Assembly: GCF_022352055.1 (NCBI RefSeq)
Contig: NZ_JAKRWM010000013.1
Location: forward strand, 1-64,000
Source of the DNA: Cohnella mopanensis
GTDB lineage: Bacteria; Bacillota; Bacilli; Paenibacillales; Paenibacillaceae
DNA length: 64,000 nt
Direction of reading: 5' to 3'
This document shows, piece after piece, positions 63,170 to 64,000 of the stretch. Below the pieces are notes generated by a model that was given only the letters and a program-made list of their open reading frames with translations, did no database searches and was not told the origin of the DNA. A program made the translations under genes and the position numbers. Within the stretch, counting starts at the first letter, position 1. Each line of letters begins with the position of its first letter.

Positions 63170-64000
63170 GAATCTGTTTAGTAGCGGAAGGATCGTATCC
63201 TTACATTACGGGGGGAGTATCCAGTTGGATTCATTCCTTGATCCGCAATATGCCGGAGCACCAATTCATTATTTACGCCATCGCTGCGGAAAGAAAACAA
63301 CAAGGAAAGTTCAAATACGAGCTGCCGACTAACGTTCAAGAAGTTCGAGAGGTGTTCTTGGATGAGTATCTGCGAACGGAAGGCAAGTGGGGGCACAGAT
63401 TTACCTTCAGCGAGTCCCAGAAGACAGCACTGAAGTCGTTGATCGGCGGTAACGGGGTCAATTGGGACTCCATCTTCGAGGTACTTCGGAACGATAAGTT
63501 GCATCATGCGGCCGACTTCCTGATGAGCAAGGATTATTTCGATATCATTAGCGAGCTTTGCTTAGAGCAATATGGGCAAATCCCGTTTACGGAGATGTTC
63601 TGGACGGTTCGTTCCATGATTCTTCCGCTGCTCCTAACCATCCGAGAGCCTGTTCCGGAGGCGGACGTCTATCATTCGGTATCTACAGGTTACGCGGGCG
63701 TAATCGCCGGATTAGGCAAGCACCTGTACAACAAGCCGATGATGTTGACGGAGCATGGGATCTATTCTAGGGAACGGGAAGAAGAGATTATCAAAGCGGA
63801 TTGGGTCAAAGGTTATTTCAAGGATATTTGGATCCAATACTTCTATACATTGTCCGAATGCGCTTATCAATCCTCCGATCAGGTGATCACGCTATTTAAC
63901 AGGAACAAACAAATCCAGATCGAGCTTAATTGCGAGGAGGACAAAATCTGCATCATCCCGAACGGCGTTAACGTTGAGGATTATGAAGGGCTTCCGGTTA
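63166..64000 (+). CDS. pelF: PelF glycosyltransferase (partial, runs off the window)
   Basis: The first 278 codons of a GT4-type glycosyltransferase, open to the window edge. It starts at TTG 63166, overlapping the pelA stop (TTGA), with GGGGGG six bases upstream. The N-terminus ICLVAEGSYPYITGGVSSWI and MMLTEHGIYSREREEEI are PelF hallmarks, and IIPNGVNVEDY begins the donor-binding domain. PelF is the cytoplasmic polymerase that uses UDP-GalNAc. A pelG flippase gene is expected next. Confidence 0.9.
   Translation, partial: MRICLVAEGSYPYITGGVSSWIHSLIRNMPEHQFIIYAIAAERKQQGKFKYELPTNVQEVREVFLDEYLRTEGKWGHRFTFSESQKTALKSLIGGNGVNWDSIFEVLRNDKLHHAADFLMSKDYFDIISELCLEQYGQIPFTEMFWTVRSMILPLLLTIREPVPEADVYHSVSTGYAGVIAGLGKHLYNKPMMLTEHGIYSREREEEIIKADWVKGYFKDIWIQYFYTLSECAYQSSDQVITLFNRNKQIQIELNCEEDKICIIPNGVNVEDYEGLPV

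Overview
The window looks like a chromosomal segment of an aerobic or facultative, endospore-forming member of the Bacillota, most likely in the Paenibacillaceae (Paenibacillus/Cohnella type). The evidence is the frequent TTG and GTG starts behind strong AGGAGG-type ribosome binding sites, the gene repertoire (EcsAB, bacilliredoxin, YgaC-type NTPase, SepM/YlbL, a KinB-like kinase, SLH-domain and copper-amine-oxidase-like surface proteins) and the xylose operon architecture. I saw no rRNA, tRNA, insertion sequence, prophage or CRISPR array. All assignments come from reading the sequence and from memory of the families; no database search was run.

Layout. 0-4.4 kb: xylose module, xylR divergent from xylAB across a clear inverted-repeat operator. 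4.5-7.5 kb: a small membrane protein behind a perfect TGTGA-N6-TCACA (Crp/Fnr-type) site, divergent from ecsAB. 7.6-14.3 kb: an oligosaccharide module with a LacI-type regulator, a glycogen-debranching-type enzyme and a binding-protein-dependent sugar ABC transporter lacking its own ATPase. Three copies of one 14-bp palindrome mark the likely regulon of this repressor. 14.3-28.7 kb: mostly housekeeping and stress genes (flavoprotein, KinB-like kinase, spore-type small proteins, bacilliredoxin, nadE, acpS, mutY, a short HemAT-like globin sensor, sodA, ntdP-sip-queG). 28.8-32.9 kb: a siderophore uptake locus with two Fur-like boxes in the divergent promoter region. 33-36.4 kb: HD-GYP phosphodiesterase, YneF-like protein, folE, Gfo/Idh/MocA oxidoreductase. 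36.5-47.2 kb: a large SLH protein, a SodF-like superoxide dismutase with an extra helical N-terminal domain, a hydrolase, an IclR regulator, an RCC1-repeat surface protein and SepM. 47.3-52.7 kb: aconitase, an amidase-domain protein and ddl. 52.8-54.6 kb: a perfectly periodic 51-bp tandem repeat, a DUF559-like nuclease gene and a dense non-coding cluster of near-consensus DnaA boxes. 54.6-56.8 kb: an unknown protein, uvsE and fabI.

The right end (56.9-64.0 kb) is the most interesting part: a Gram-positive Pel-type exopolysaccharide locus. It reads as a secreted TIM-barrel glycosidase, divergent from an overlapping gene set encoding a GalE-like epimerase fused to PelD, then PelE-like, PelA-deacetylase-like and PelF, which runs off the window. 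The fused GalE-PelD protein keeps an RxxD c-di-GMP site beside a ruined GGDEF signature. Its expected logic is that the epimerase supplies UDP-GalNAc/UDP-Gal, PelF polymerises, PelD gates synthesis with c-di-GMP, the deacetylase modifies the chain and the divergent glycosidase trims it. The HD-GYP protein at 33 kb is a possible c-di-GMP counterweight.
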